Source: Gremmenia infestans (taxonomy: Eukaryota; Ascomycota; Leotiomycetes; Helotiales; Hamatocanthoscyphaceae). Taken from it: DNA of 64,000 nucleotides. Shown here in pieces: positions 1 to 10,292 of the stretch (positions are counted from its first letter, which is position 1; every line of letters starts with the position of its first letter). The position numbers and the translations under genes are program-made. The notes under the pieces are model-generated. The model did not search any database. It worked only from the letters and a program-made list of their open reading frames with translations, and had not been told where the DNA came from. Location: NCBI GenBank assembly GCA_032629725.1, contig JAFEVB010000007.1, forward strand, positions 2,170,001 through 2,234,000. Direction: 5' to 3'.

Positions 1-540
1 GGAAGTCGGTGGTAGGTGAGCAATGTTGGTGTGAGGGATGCGATGCAGAGGAGTCGAAGAGCGCTCTTTCGTAGCGGGAGGAGGGGAGGGGCCGTATTTG
101 CTTGAGGTGAGGGTTTGTGTGTCGGGCAGGATGAATGTTTCCGCTTGTTTTGTTGTACTGTACCTATAACTTGTAATACGGGAGAAAGAGGAGATGATGA
201 CAGCGAATGAGAAAAAGAAGAGATGGATAGAGAAAGAAACCAGATATTCGTAAACTACACTGCCTTCCTCTTACCGTAAGCCGTACTGTGATGTGTTCCC
301 GCAAGATGTTTCAAAGGGACGGCGAGGATGTAACTATCACTGGCAGTTTGTTGGTGATACTGTACTTCGTATTCACCTACCTATCACGAAGTACCTATGA
401 AATTGTGAAACGGAATCCTAACGGCTCCCAGTTGTCATCCTGAGGGCTGAAGAAGAACCCGACGTCTCGTCACGACCCACCCATGATTTGTTCTTTGCGT
501 GCATCCCGGCATTATTAAGGCGATATTTCGAGCAGATATA

Positions 541-562
541 GGATGGGATGGGATGGGATGGG
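541..562. repeat. GGATG pentanucleotide microsatellite
   Basis: Four copies of GGATG followed by GG, in non-coding sequence. Confidence 0.9.
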
Positions 563-1599
563 TACAGTCTGCAGGAAGGGTCCGGTCGGAGAATTTGGAA
601 AATAATTAAAATGCGGCTTCGGTGAGCGGCAGTCTCATATTGATTGATGGACATCGCTGCTGCCATGTGGTTTGAGGGATAAAATGACCCCTCGTGTTTG
701 CGAGTGAGAGAGAAACAATTAATATGATGTGTGGAAGCTTCTCTGGTTCTTGGGCTCGTGGCCATGAAGAATTCTGGCAGTCGCGTGTCGCGTGTCTACT
801 CCGTAGTGGTCCATGCCATGCAGCCCTAATTAATATACCTTATTCTTTCGCATCTGGCAATAATACTTTGTATATTACTATTCCGACAAACAAATACTAC
901 CTTGTAAGATGAACCAACCACTCAGGGGCGCTCCATACTGTAATACCGTAAATGCACCAACTGCGTGCACGTTTTCGTATTATTGCCGCAGCAACGGCAC
1001 CCCTTTCTTTTCGTTCCCCGCCAAACCCGGAAGCCCAACAGCACGTGGCGTGGCTTGCTAGTACTCATGCAGGAGTAATATACAATAATACTCCGTATAC
1101 GATAATTTGATTGGAATTCTACATGCACTAAAGCCCTACACACCAATTCTTCTATATTTCTCTCGCTCTCATGGGAGATTCTTTTCTCATACAGCAGCCA
1201 GTCATACCCAAATATCCTATTCTGCTGCATTCCTCTTTCTCCCCTCTCCCCTCTCCCCTCCTCCATCACGATCTTCAACTAATCACGATCGATCCCGTTG
1301 GCACTTCCGAGAATAGATTGATAGGCGCCCGGCCGAGAAACCCCCTTGCCTAGAAACAGTGTAGCTTGGGTGGTCCGTCTGTTTTAGTCCAACTCATATG
1401 GGTTTTGTTCCTGAGCTAAGCTGCTAATGGCACGGCTACTACGACTGGCCCGTCCATATTGATCTTCTACATTTTTACGCTTCCTTCATCTGGAACTTGA
1501 CCCAACTACTCGTTTCGACTCTTCCGTAAAGTCAGTACAGTAGTCAATCTGCATTCAGCCGTCAACATTCATCTTTTGGTGCAGTGTAGCAGTGGGTGG

Positions 1600-1623
1600 C
1601 TGCCAACCTGCCAACCTGCCAAC
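1600..1623. repeat. 8-bp tandem repeat CTGCCAAC x3
   Basis: Three perfect adjacent copies about 290 bp before the first gene's start codon. It lies in a C-rich leader-like stretch and no function can be read from it. Confidence 0.85.
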
Positions 1624-1911
1624 CCGCCCTGCCTGCACACCCCTTTCTGCTGCTATCCTTTTCTTCCCCTCACTCCTGCAGCACAATCTATCTTTCTATC
1701 CATCCGGAGCTCAAGGGGCGGATGGGACACCCCCATTGTCGTCTGCAATCAATTACCTGACCTCCAGCGACCACCCAGAACCCGTATGTGCTCGCGATTC
1801 GAGTTGCTTTGCTAGGAAAATGCACTGAGCCTGCAGGTGGTATCGTCCTACCAGAATTGAAGGCGTACAGTGTTATTCGCCTGGCCTTGCCCTGCCTGCC
1901 CAGTCGCAACC

Positions 1912-4329
1912 ATGGCATTTTTCTACGACTCTGACGAGGAACACGGCATGGGCGGTCTCCCTATAATTCTCGAACCCGATAATGAGTCGAATCCCTCCCC
2001 AATGCGAAGATCGAGTTACGAGGGGGCCAAATTCCATAGACCAAATTACGACGGCGCGAGCTACAAGGGAGAATCAGACAGCGATTACGAGGAAGAGGAG
2101 GACGAGGTGTCGCAATTGAATAGTGCAACATACGAAGAACCATCTGTTGTGCCTCGATTGAATGCTTTGAGATACAATGGTTCGGAAATATCCGAATCGA
2201 CCGAACCGAGTTACGACGAAATCAGATCCCGTACGTTGAGAGAGCATGACGATACCATGAAAGAAGTTGGCGTTCCATTCGATACCATGAAGGAAGTTCA
2301 TATCGAATCTCTGCCTTTACCTTCGGTTCCGTCTCCGGCTCCTCTGGTTAACGTTCCAACACATCCGATTGCCTCCATGCAGGACGCCTTCGCAGAATCG
2401 ATGGTAGAAGTTTCCGGGGGCATAACCAGTGAACCGAAAATAAAGGTTGGTAGTGCGGCTCTGAGGAGGAAACTGCTGCTTGACCAAGACATTCATGAGG
2501 AGACACATGCGTCCAGATGGCGACAGAAACCAGGGCAACAGTACCATGAGCTCTGGAAGTTGATGGCGCAAATATCTTTCGGCATATATCTCTTATTAAA
2601 TGGCCTTGCCAAAGATGATGACCAGGTTATGAATATATTGCAAGGACATGTTGATGAGGTGGATGCATTTCTGGAAACCACACTAGAGGACTTCGACCTG
2701 GCCGACGGCGATATAGCAGAACGATTGGATCTCCTGAAAATGCCTCTGGAAAATATCAAGATTTTTGACGCCATGTTGGAGGATCGTAACTTTCGTGTAC
2801 AAATTGTCAATGGCAATGAGAGGATCGAACATGTTATAACCAAAACCGCAAGGGCAATGAACGATGCCCTGAAAGATGTCACACAAGGTCTGGATGCTTG
2901 CAGAGAGTTTACTATATACCTGGCCAGAGAACAAGAGGCTGCGGTGTGGAGACGGGAGCGACCCGACATGCAAAAGGTATTCGATGCTATGAAGGGCAAC
3001 GTTGAAGGATGGTACAAAGCATACGTATCACTGCAGACCAAAGGAAATAACCTTGGCGTTGCACTGGTACAACTTGGTACGATTGTTGCCGAGATGGACA
3101 AGAGGGCTGGTGATATCAGTCGGAGGCAAGCAAGAGTATGTAGTACCATCTTCACAGATCTCCGCATTTCACTCACAAATTTACAGCTCAGTGGTTCATT
3201 GTCATCTTCCGCGCCATCGCCCTCCCCACGCGCATCCAAACAGATGCGGCAATCAATGTTGAGGTCCCTCCCACCAGACCCGACAGTAATAACACCTGCG
3301 ATCAAAGCTACTCTCCCAGCTTTTGGAATGGTTGATGACCGTGAACGATTGCCAGGACTAGAACCAGAGCAGCGGCAAGAGCTAGACGCACAAAGCTTTG
3401 CTCCTACGGAAAACGAAAGCTCAGCTCCGTCAGAGCTAGCGGCGCCGGAACCTGAATTCATTCTTAAACCACATACGTACAGCCCTGCCCCTTCCCCAAA
3501 ACTACCATCAGCAGTACGAGCCCCATCTGCTCCTTCACCGGTCGTTGAGAAAGCACCTGAACCCTCACCCGCAAAGCCGAAGTTATCTCTGCGAAAACGA
3601 TTTTCCTTGAAACGCAAAACGTCAGAAATGACCATGAAAGCCGCACCAATCCCAGCAAATGATGAACTCCTAAGCCCTCGCCAAAGCGTGCGATCAGGCG
3701 AAAAAGAAAACATTGTCAATACGCCACCGTCTCGTGGCCTAGACTCTGCCTATTGCTCAGATGTCGAAAAGAAAGAGAAGAAATCTCCATACTCAGGCTG
3801 GACTCACCCAGGTGTCACCCGAAATCCCCCAGCTACTAATTCACCTCGAATGGTCAACATACCAGCTCGACAGCAAAGTCACGATAACCTACCTCATACG
3901 CTTACCCGTGACTTCATGCCCTCGCCCCGCTCCGACCAGCAGTTTTTCCGTCCCGTCCAAGCCTCTCCAAACTCGCCTCTTCAAAGACCCTGGACCGCAG
4001 CCCCCGCAAACATAGATCACCTCCACTCCAACTCTTCCTCTTCGAACCTCCGCTTCGGTGCCACGCCCACGCCATCTAATATTGGGAACCGTAGAGGAGC
4101 TCCTAGCGCAATGGGCATGAGCGTTATGACGGACATGACAATGATGACGGAGAACGGCAAGAAAGTGAAGAAGAAGCGTAGCGCGTTCGGATGGCTGAAG
4201 AAGCAATTCAGTCTGAGTGAGGAGGAGAAGGCTGCGTTTGAGGAGAGGAGAAGGGGCGCAGATCAGGATCATTATCGACAACAGGAGAGGGGCCAGCAGA
4301 GGTGGTTGGATGGCAAGAGGATTCGCTGA
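1912..4329 (+). CDS. Conserved fungal protein of unknown function, 805 aa
   Basis: A single uninterrupted frame. The ATG at 1912 is chosen because the open frame upstream has only a GTG, and the protein then opens with MAFFYDSDEE. Residues 1-190 are acidic and low-complexity. Roughly residues 190-430 form a helix-rich, well-mixed globular or coiled region (for example HELWKLMAQISFGIYLLLNG). Residues 440-730 are Ser/Pro-rich and probably disordered. The C-terminus is strongly basic, with a KKVKKKRSAFGWLKKQFSLS-type segment that could bind membrane or nucleic acid. I recognise the layout as that of conserved hypothetical ascomycete proteins but can name no function. No signal peptide or membrane segment is visible. 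Confidence 0.85.
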   Translation: MAFFYDSDEEHGMGGLPIILEPDNESNPSPMRRSSYEGAKFHRPNYDGASYKGESDSDYEEEEDEVSQLNSATYEEPSVVPRLNALRYNGSEISESTEPSYDEIRSRTLREHDDTMKEVGVPFDTMKEVHIESLPLPSVPSPAPLVNVPTHPIASMQDAFAESMVEVSGGITSEPKIKVGSAALRRKLLLDQDIHEETHASRWRQKPGQQYHELWKLMAQISFGIYLLLNGLAKDDDQVMNILQGHVDEVDAFLETTLEDFDLADGDIAERLDLLKMPLENIKIFDAMLEDRNFRVQIVNGNERIEHVITKTARAMNDALKDVTQGLDACREFTIYLAREQEAAVWRRERPDMQKVFDAMKGNVEGWYKAYVSLQTKGNNLGVALVQLGTIVAEMDKRAGDISRRQARVCSTIFTDLRISLTNLQLSGSLSSSAPSPSPRASKQMRQSMLRSLPPDPTVITPAIKATLPAFGMVDDRERLPGLEPEQRQELDAQSFAPTENESSAPSELAAPEPEFILKPHTYSPAPSPKLPSAVRAPSAPSPVVEKAPEPSPAKPKLSLRKRFSLKRKTSEMTMKAAPIPANDELLSPRQSVRSGEKENIVNTPPSRGLDSAYCSDVEKKEKKSPYSGWTHPGVTRNPPATNSPRMVNIPARQQSHDNLPHTLTRDFMPSPRSDQQFFRPVQASPNSPLQRPWTAAPANIDHLHSNSSSSNLRFGATPTPSNIGNRRGAPSAMGMSVMTDMTMMTENGKKVKKKRSAFGWLKKQFSLSEEEKAAFEERRRGADQDHYRQQERGQQRWLDGKRIR

Positions 4330-5103
4330 TCTGACCATTTTAGGCATGTATGGGGCCTGGCCAGGGGAGTCGGGAAACGTAAAAGTGAAAGTTTGGATTG
4401 GATTGAGCGGAGGAAGATACCCACGCCACGCACGCACGCATATGTTTGATATATGATAATTTTCATTTCTTTTCATTGCCTCTTTTTTTTTGTATAATAC
4501 ACTACTGTCTTCTTTCTCTTTTTTCATATGAAATACCTAGGTGGGCAGCGAGGCGTTAGGGGCGTATCGAACTGATTGATTGAGTTACATGGCGGCACAG
4601 GGCGGGCTGGCTGCGAAATGATATGATATCACGGTTGTATTACAATGGAGGGATTGGCTAATTAACTTTTAACTTTTAACTTTTCAAACTTTTTTTTTCG
4701 TGCTAACGGGGCCAGATTTTCTGGGCTAAGCATAAATATATCCCCCTTTTATGCCTTTATAGTTTGAGGCCTAAATATCCTAGGAAATCTAAGGGCAAAC
4801 CCGAGATCCTTCCGGTATCCTACCCGGCCCGTTAAAACCCCCTACGGATGTTACCCGCAGAAGCTTTACCCGGGTATCCTGTGGTATGTATACCCTGCCC
4901 GATGCCCGGCTCTGGTAGCACTTGTCGTGAAGCTTTTCCAGGCTAGCAATATCGTCACGCAGAAATATATAACCTCTGTAGGCATGTATGTATAGACTTT
5001 ATATGTAGCTAGGACTTTATGTGTAGCTAGGATTTCCAACCAAACTCCTATACGTTAAATGCAATCATTGCGAGAACTTTAACACTCCCAAGTCTTCTTC
5101 TCC
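4330..5103. other. Intergenic region between convergent genes
   Basis: This lies between the 3' ends of the unknown-function gene and the APH-like gene. It is AT-rich with short T runs that fit 3' UTRs and polyadenylation regions, and it has three 7-bp TAACTTT copies at 4663-4683. No gene is supported. Confidence 0.6.
4663..4683. repeat. 7-bp tandem repeat TAACTTT x3
   Basis: Three perfect adjacent copies in a 3' intergenic region. Confidence 0.85.
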
Positions 5104-6407
5104 TTAGAACAGCTTATCAAACAACCCCCCTCTGAACCAATCCGCATTGCCTTTATAGGCATTGTCCAGAATATCGCATCCATATTGAATACATTCCATT
5201 AGCTTCGGGCTTTTAGACCATTCGGTACGACATGGCCAGATGATGAGATGCACGCCGCAGTAAAGCATCGTATCAAAAGCATCCTGGGTCTCGATTGATC
5301 CGTATGCCTCCAAGAATGATTCAATAATAAGCGGAACTGACGCGGAGTCCTCGAAGAAATAAAGAATGTATAGCTCGGCAAGCATAGTCCCCAGGTCGAT
5401 CACGATAGATGAAATGTGGCAAAGTTCCCAGTCAAGCACAAAGATCAATTGCTTGCTGTCTAAATCGATATCATCAGATTTGGGATCGTCGCCGACTTCA
5501 TTTTTCTCAACGCTCTTTGCCGAGCTCGCGAACACCAGGCTAAAATATAATCAGGATTGAATAACAAGAGATACGTATAGGGTGTAATTACTTCCCGGGC
5601 CAGAAGTCCCCATGAACGATCCCAACGTCAGCATCTCGATGGGTGATGGCCGTTATGCGCTGGCTCACGAGTTGGAATAGAGACTTTTTATTACCTAGCA
5701 CCTGCGGAAATTTCTCTATGGTCGCGTCAAGACGTCCGCAAGATAAACGGTACTTGAATACACCAGCTTCTGTGTATCTGCTGAGGACCCCTCGCAGACC
5801 TTCTTGGTCTGGGTGCCGGCCCCACCTGTGGAACTTCACAGCCCAGGCGCCTATTCCTTTTCCGCACGCATCTGCAAAAGCAGGCTCGAAAGATCCATCG
5901 AGCAGATGGGCTTTCAGAGTTGAGGTATTAGGAAGATCCTCAATGATCTGGATGTAGAGGCCAGGGAAGTAATGTAGGATTTCGGGAACCCGAACTAGGA
6001 TAGAGGGTGACCCATCACAGGCCTCCTCGCTGCAGGCAGATGGTATCTGGTAGGCAAGCACTTGATTCTCGTAGTACTGAAGATTTGAAGGCCTGTATCA
6101 GCCAAAACTTTACTGTTGACGGGTGCGGAATAGTTAATGTTGTGAACAGGGAAACGCTCACACTGCGGGTCTTGTGTAGAGTGAACTCCTCGCCCGTCGT
6201 TTTCTCCACCTTCAGCTTGTCTTCCGTCATTTTTACTACAACCGTCTCTCCATGACCTTCGTTTGGAGTTGCAAGCCTATTGCGAAAGGCGAAGTTGATA
6301 AACCCTCCAGGCAAGCGCTCAAGGCTCTGGCAGGCATAACTTGTACCTCGGAGGGCATCTTTAACAACCTTCTCAGCAACTTGCCATTCAAAATCCGTGT
6401 GAACCAT
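5104..6407 (-). CDS. APH/choline-kinase-fold small-molecule phosphotransferase, 388 aa
   Basis: Three exons on the minus strand: 6407-6162, 6076-5592 and 5539-5104. Splicing through GTGAGC...TTCAG and GTAATT...TTTAG keeps one frame of 388 residues. The catalytic-loop motif HGDFWPGN (about 237-244) is rebuilt exactly across the second intron, its Asn codon being split AA|C. A later LDWE (Asp about 280) gives the metal-binding Asp of the APH fold. The N-terminus carries a VVVKMTED-type ATP-lobe strand. The family phosphorylates hydroxyl groups of small molecules such as aminoglycosides, choline or methylthioribose; the substrate here cannot be read from sequence. No signal peptide is seen, so it is presumably cytosolic. 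It could equally be annotated as an uncharacterised APH-family protein. Confidence 0.88.
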
Positions 6408-7102
6408 TTTCTTAATTATCGTAGAACATCAATTGATGTTTGATTCTGTTTTTGGGGGGGTGGGGGGAGTGAAGTTGTCCGAAAACCCAGATACGCTGCA
6501 TACAAGTTCAGGCATCGGGCGTCCATCGCAGCAATTTTTAGCCATGTGGCTTAGGTCCGTCGGAGCTGCGTAGGTCCATATGACCTGGTTACTCGATGAG
6601 GTATTGGCCGCATAGTCATTCGTGGGCGTAGCGAGTTCTATTTATATTACGATACTCAGACTGAACCTGTCTATACAAACGTATAACTTACTGGTATTAA
6701 AGTGTGGTCTTTTGATAGCAGGGACCCCTCTTTAGCTAAACCCCCCAAATCGGGATTATTAGATCGCAGCTTTTTCTGGGGGGAAGACGAGGGGAGTGAT
6801 CCAATTTGTATATTACTGTCACGTGTAATAGCACAAATCCTAATAGCTCCACAGCCAGCAGCGCAAACATGTCCAGATTATTATGCAATAAAACAGGAGT
6901 TCATATGCTACAAGTCGATGGATAAGAAAGCAGAGAGTGCGAGCTAGAGTATTTGATATGAACATCTATACAAAGTGTGTATGGAGACCCCACCCATGTA
7001 CAGTCAAAGGTGCTGAATAACCACTTTGTAAGCTCAGCCAAGGATCGCAGACGTGCCTAGCTCTCTTTGATTGAAAGGTCGATTTCAACATATGTATCCA
7101 GT
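6408..7102. other. Intergenic region
   Basis: This holds the 5' flank of the APH-like gene and the 3' flank of the acid phosphatase gene. A G-run tract lies at about 6450-6470 and a second G-rich patch near 6775-6800. No gene is supported. Confidence 0.55.
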
Positions 7103-8692
7103 TCAACATCCAGCCGGTTCCGGTTTGACCGGAAATGTAGGATCATTCAAGTTGCTCCAGCAATCTTGCTTCCAGTGCAGTGGCGTGAATTTATCGACAA
7201 TGCTTTTGAATGCTTCGAGAGTGCAGAAGCTCTCATTGCCATCAAGATGCTTCCCGGGGGCTTTGCAACCAGGAACTGTGACAGGCTGGTCGTTAAACAG
7301 TATGCGTACATAGTAACCATCTAGTTTGGACCGCGCCGAGGGCTGCAAGGAATCGATTTTTTTACGACCAATTGAAGGAGCTTTTCCGACAATTTCTTTC
7401 TTGTCAGTGGCTTTGCCTGGTAGAAAAGGCTGGCGGAGCCCGTCGTTACTTCGAATATGCGGTGCTGATGCACCTGGGGAGGGAAATTCGTCCGCCTTCC
7501 ATACTGCGGATACGGATTCTTCGGTCTTTCGAAACAGCTCGAGACCAACATAGCTGGTGTATTGCGGCCAAGTCTCAAGCTTTAAGGCTCCAAGACTTGT
7601 TAAAATAGCCGCTAGTGTGGTGTCATGACAGCCACTTAATCCCAGCTTGACAGTAGCGTTCGAGCGATTGATGCTTGTTGAAGTCCCATCTAAACTTTTG
7701 ATTTGACAAGAATTTTCCTTGCTATTCTTTTCAACGCTCAGGATCATTCGTGATACAACGTCGCCCAGGAGAGAACCAATTCCAAGAGCTCGATACTCTT
7801 GAGATTCGTTATAGCCACTGAACCATTCCTCTATCACTAGTCGGTTTATGATAGCCATGCCTTTCTTGTCATAAAATTCATTCGGTAGTCTTGTCCCCGA
7901 TCCATGAGCAAGGGTCGAGTTGATAGTGTCCAATATCCCAGATAGGCGTGGTTGCGAGTCTATAGCAACTCTCTGGCCATCTTCCGGCATCCATTTACCA
8001 ATCAAATCATTGACATAATCCATCTCGGTCGATGTATTCCATCTCTCAGCACTTCTCCGCGAGAATGCCCGAGCTAATTGAGCGAACCTCTTACAATAGC
8101 CATTGTTTGGGTTAAGTGTCTCCTCGGTAGCTGCACGTAGAATGACTACGGGAGGAGGAAAGATTCTCGATCTAGAGTGTGGAGGGTACATTCCCCAGAA
8201 GGTTTCTTGCAAGGACTCAAGAGCCCGAGGTATGCGAGTAGCTCGAAGATAGACTATCTCTGGATCACTTATTGTAGATGGCAAAAACCCCAGTTGATCG
8301 ATGTATAGACTTCGAAGATGTGCGCCTAGTGCTTGTGAGCTCCTTCTTCCCTGGTCTGTTAGCTCTCCGTGGTTGCACATTCCTTCAATCTCTCCTCGAG
8401 GACCTGACACAAGCACAGGGTTATCGTTGGAGTCAAATGTCTCAAGATGTCGTCTCCACTGAGAATTACTCCAGGTTGAAGAATTATTATTCATTGTGAC
8501 ACTGACTAGCTGCTTCGCAGCGGAGCAATACGGCCAGAAAGCAGCTAGACCTGCGTTTTCAAAACGGGCGGAGGTAGGAGCTCGCTCGCCATGGCGCAAG
8601 AGGATTTGAACCTGCTCTAGCTTTAGATTACTGGGATATAAATGTCGAAGTTCTTTCTCCGAATAGTGCGCACGAGGAGGAGACGGAGCCAT
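7103..8692 (-). CDS. Histidine acid phosphatase (phytase-superfamily branch 2), 529 aa
   Basis: An intronless frame. The ATG at 8692 (MAPSPPRAHYS) is preferred over an upstream non-ATG codon. The catalytic signature RHGERAPTS sits at residues 33-41, giving the phosphate-accepting His34 and its Arg partners. The proton-donor HD pair lies at His356-Asp357 in SGCHDTTL. Family members hydrolyse phosphomonoesters through a phosphohistidine intermediate. No clear secretion signal precedes the motif, which points to the intracellular or mitochondrial lysophosphatidic-acid-phosphatase-like branch rather than a secreted phytase; this placement is inference. The C-terminal segment is Cys- and Pro-containing. 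The protein is somewhat longer than typical members. Confidence 0.9.
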   Translation of the reverse strand: MAPSPPRAHYSEKELRHLYPSNLKLEQVQILLRHGERAPTSARFENAGLAAFWPYCSAAKQLVSVTMNNNSSTWSNSQWRRHLETFDSNDNPVLVSGPRGEIEGMCNHGELTDQGRRSSQALGAHLRSLYIDQLGFLPSTISDPEIVYLRATRIPRALESLQETFWGMYPPHSRSRIFPPPVVILRAATEETLNPNNGYCKRFAQLARAFSRRSAERWNTSTEMDYVNDLIGKWMPEDGQRVAIDSQPRLSGILDTINSTLAHGSGTRLPNEFYDKKGMAIINRLVIEEWFSGYNESQEYRALGIGSLLGDVVSRMILSVEKNSKENSCQIKSLDGTSTSINRSNATVKLGLSGCHDTTLAAILTSLGALKLETWPQYTSYVGLELFRKTEESVSAVWKADEFPSPGASAPHIRSNDGLRQPFLPGKATDKKEIVGKAPSIGRKKIDSLQPSARSKLDGYYVRILFNDQPVTVPGCKAPGKHLDGNESFCTLEAFKSIVDKFTPLHWKQDCWSNLNDPTFPVKPEPAGC

Positions 8693-9431
8693 AATCGTTG
8701 GTATGATGTTAAATGTCAAATCGTACTGTTTTGAGTTTAGTCTGGAATTGAGGCTGGAAGCCTTACAATAATTAGGGTGTGAGCTAAGCTTAATTAGGAA
8801 AGGCGGTTTTTAGGCCCTTAGATATTCATGGGTAGGTAGGTAGCTAAGGGAACGAGCTCCCTCGTCCTCTGTTAGGGCTGTGAATTGAGGGAAATAGAGC
8901 TGGTGATTGGTTGTTAGAGTAGTTAGAGTGTGCTACTAGTAAAGCTACTCTTACCCCCCCTTAACAAATGTTAATAATCCTTCGCCCTACCACGTAAACA
9001 GGGAAATTCAGTAAATTATATCACTACGTCTAGGGCCTAGTGGGACCTTACAAGGACCTTACAAGTACCCTGCGCTATAAATAGTAGGCTACTTGCTAGG
9101 GTATCTAGCTATACAGTTCTATAGGATTCTATTTTTTAGGAGCAAATCTATAATTTAACATTTATTAAGTGGGGGGAGAGTATTAACTCTCTTTTATCTA
9201 CGAAGTATTAGGATTTGCTATTCGGGTCCTAAATCCTGGTGCTTATCATCAAGACTATACCTGGGTCGGGACGGGCCGCTCTGAATCGTCTGACACGTGG
9301 GGAGCAAGTGGGTTATTCCCTAAAGAAAAGGTCTGATTCATGAGATAAGTGCGGATTGAAGAAGCTTTGCGCACAAATTTCCATGGCGTATACAGGGTAA
9401 CATGGAGTAGCGATTAAGCAGAACAGAAAGC
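8693..9431. other. Intergenic AT-rich region
   Basis: No open frame of interest. The region is AT-rich, with short GTAGG and TTACAAG repeats and a TATAAATA at about 9076. It could contain old repeat remnants but nothing identifiable. Confidence 0.5.
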
Positions 9432-10292
9432 CTAGGGTTTCCCAGATGCTACGATCACGGTCTGTCCATCTTCGTATGCTTCAGACACGACAGCGTTGTT
9501 TTGTAACTCCTCGCTGGCAGCAATGAGCTGTTCCGTGCCCCAACCAACTAAATCCTTCTTACTGTCCGTCCCTTCATCGGTGCCAAAGAGTGCCCCCTTG
9601 ACGTACTCCTTTTGCCTCTTCACGTTACCATCTCTACTGAGGTGAATCTTTACCACACGATACGCAAAAACGTAATCAGAACCATTATCGAATTTCACCT
9701 CACGCTCCTTCGTACTCTTTGTCTCAACCCCTGGGCCACCAGATATGGGCACACCCGTTAGTATCGTCCCATCAAAGCCAACTTTGAGTATTGCTTCATG
9801 TCCTTTAAGCGTATTACTAGTGACCGAAGCACCGCGTGCTATCTTGACGCCCGTAACCATATAAATGGGCTTCTTGTATCTGGTCGCTGATATATAGGCG
9901 ATGACGCCCTCTGCTTTCAGACTCTTCTCGATATATGCCGCGTCCGGTTCAAAAAACTTTGTCTCCAACTGACGGAACTTATAAACATCATCTCTTCCTT
10001 GCTTCAAGCCTACGCTGGCATCGGGGCCAAAGCCCAAGATCATCTGCAAGAAGCTAGCCCACAGTGTGACCTTGTTGTGTCTTGCGGTTTTGATGATATC
10101 TTCCCAGTTGTCCTTAAACGATTCTTGTAGGTCCTCTGCGGGTACTGCTACCCGCTGATTATCTCGATGGTTGAGACACTTCTGTGGAGTCGTCGGATGG
10201 ACGATGATGCTCCCCAAGGCAATGAGGCCGTCTGCTGGGAAGTCGCAGCTGGGCGCCAGGAAATAGGTAGGCGTAGAAGGTATCAAAGCCAT
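9432..10292 (-). CDS. Fungal gasdermin-like protein (RCD-1/HET-Q1 type), 286 aa
   Basis: A single-exon gene with its ATG at 10292. Gasdermin-like proteins form membrane pores once a C-terminal inhibitory piece is removed by proteolysis, causing regulated cell death. Points in favour: length (286 aa) close to that of HET-Q1; an N-terminal DFPADGLIALGSII pattern; the central KKPIYMVTGVKIARGA; GVPISGGP; DYVFAYRVVKI; and a YVKGALFG motif followed by about 50 acidic-to-neutral residues. These are the conserved blocks I associate with the fungal family. Phe236 in GALFG sits where HET-Q1 is reported to be cut (Phe238), so it is a candidate cleavage site by analogy only. There is no signal peptide. 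The neighbouring subtilisin-like protease on the same strand is the expected partner. Recognition is from motifs and context, without a database search. Confidence 0.7.
   Translation of the reverse strand: MALIPSTPTYFLAPSCDFPADGLIALGSIIVHPTTPQKCLNHRDNQRVAVPAEDLQESFKDNWEDIIKTARHNKVTLWASFLQMILGFGPDASVGLKQGRDDVYKFRQLETKFFEPDAAYIEKSLKAEGVIAYISATRYKKPIYMVTGVKIARGASVTSNTLKGHEAILKVGFDGTILTGVPISGGPGVETKSTKEREVKFDNGSDYVFAYRVVKIHLSRDGNVKRQKEYVKGALFGTDEGTDSKKDLVGWGTEQLIAASEELQNNAVVSEAYEDGQTVIVASGKP

Larger units (their letters stand above)
1..1911. other. Intergenic region and 5' flank of the first gene
   Basis: No gene is supported in these 1.9 kb. The open frames are short, have no family resemblance and contain stop-rich alternatives. 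The sequence holds a short GGATG tandem (541-562), a C/T-rich tract at about 1226-1265 of the kind common in fungal promoters, and three 8-bp CTGCCAAC copies (1600-1623). The last few hundred bases are probably the promoter and 5' UTR of the gene starting at 1912. The first 400 bases could be the upstream region of a gene outside the window. Confidence 0.6.

Noticed and set aside
922..1278. Open frames in the first 1.9 kb on both strands
   Set aside because: Short, overlapping, no family features; C/T-rich promoter sequence explains them.
2493..3719. 408-codon open frame on the minus strand
   Set aside because: It is antisense to the first gene, whose own frame is conserved in style; the antisense text is Ser/Arg-rich without domains.
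3889..4527. 212-codon minus-strand open frame
   Set aside because: Mostly antisense to the 3' part of the first gene; low-complexity Leu/Pro-rich text with no features.
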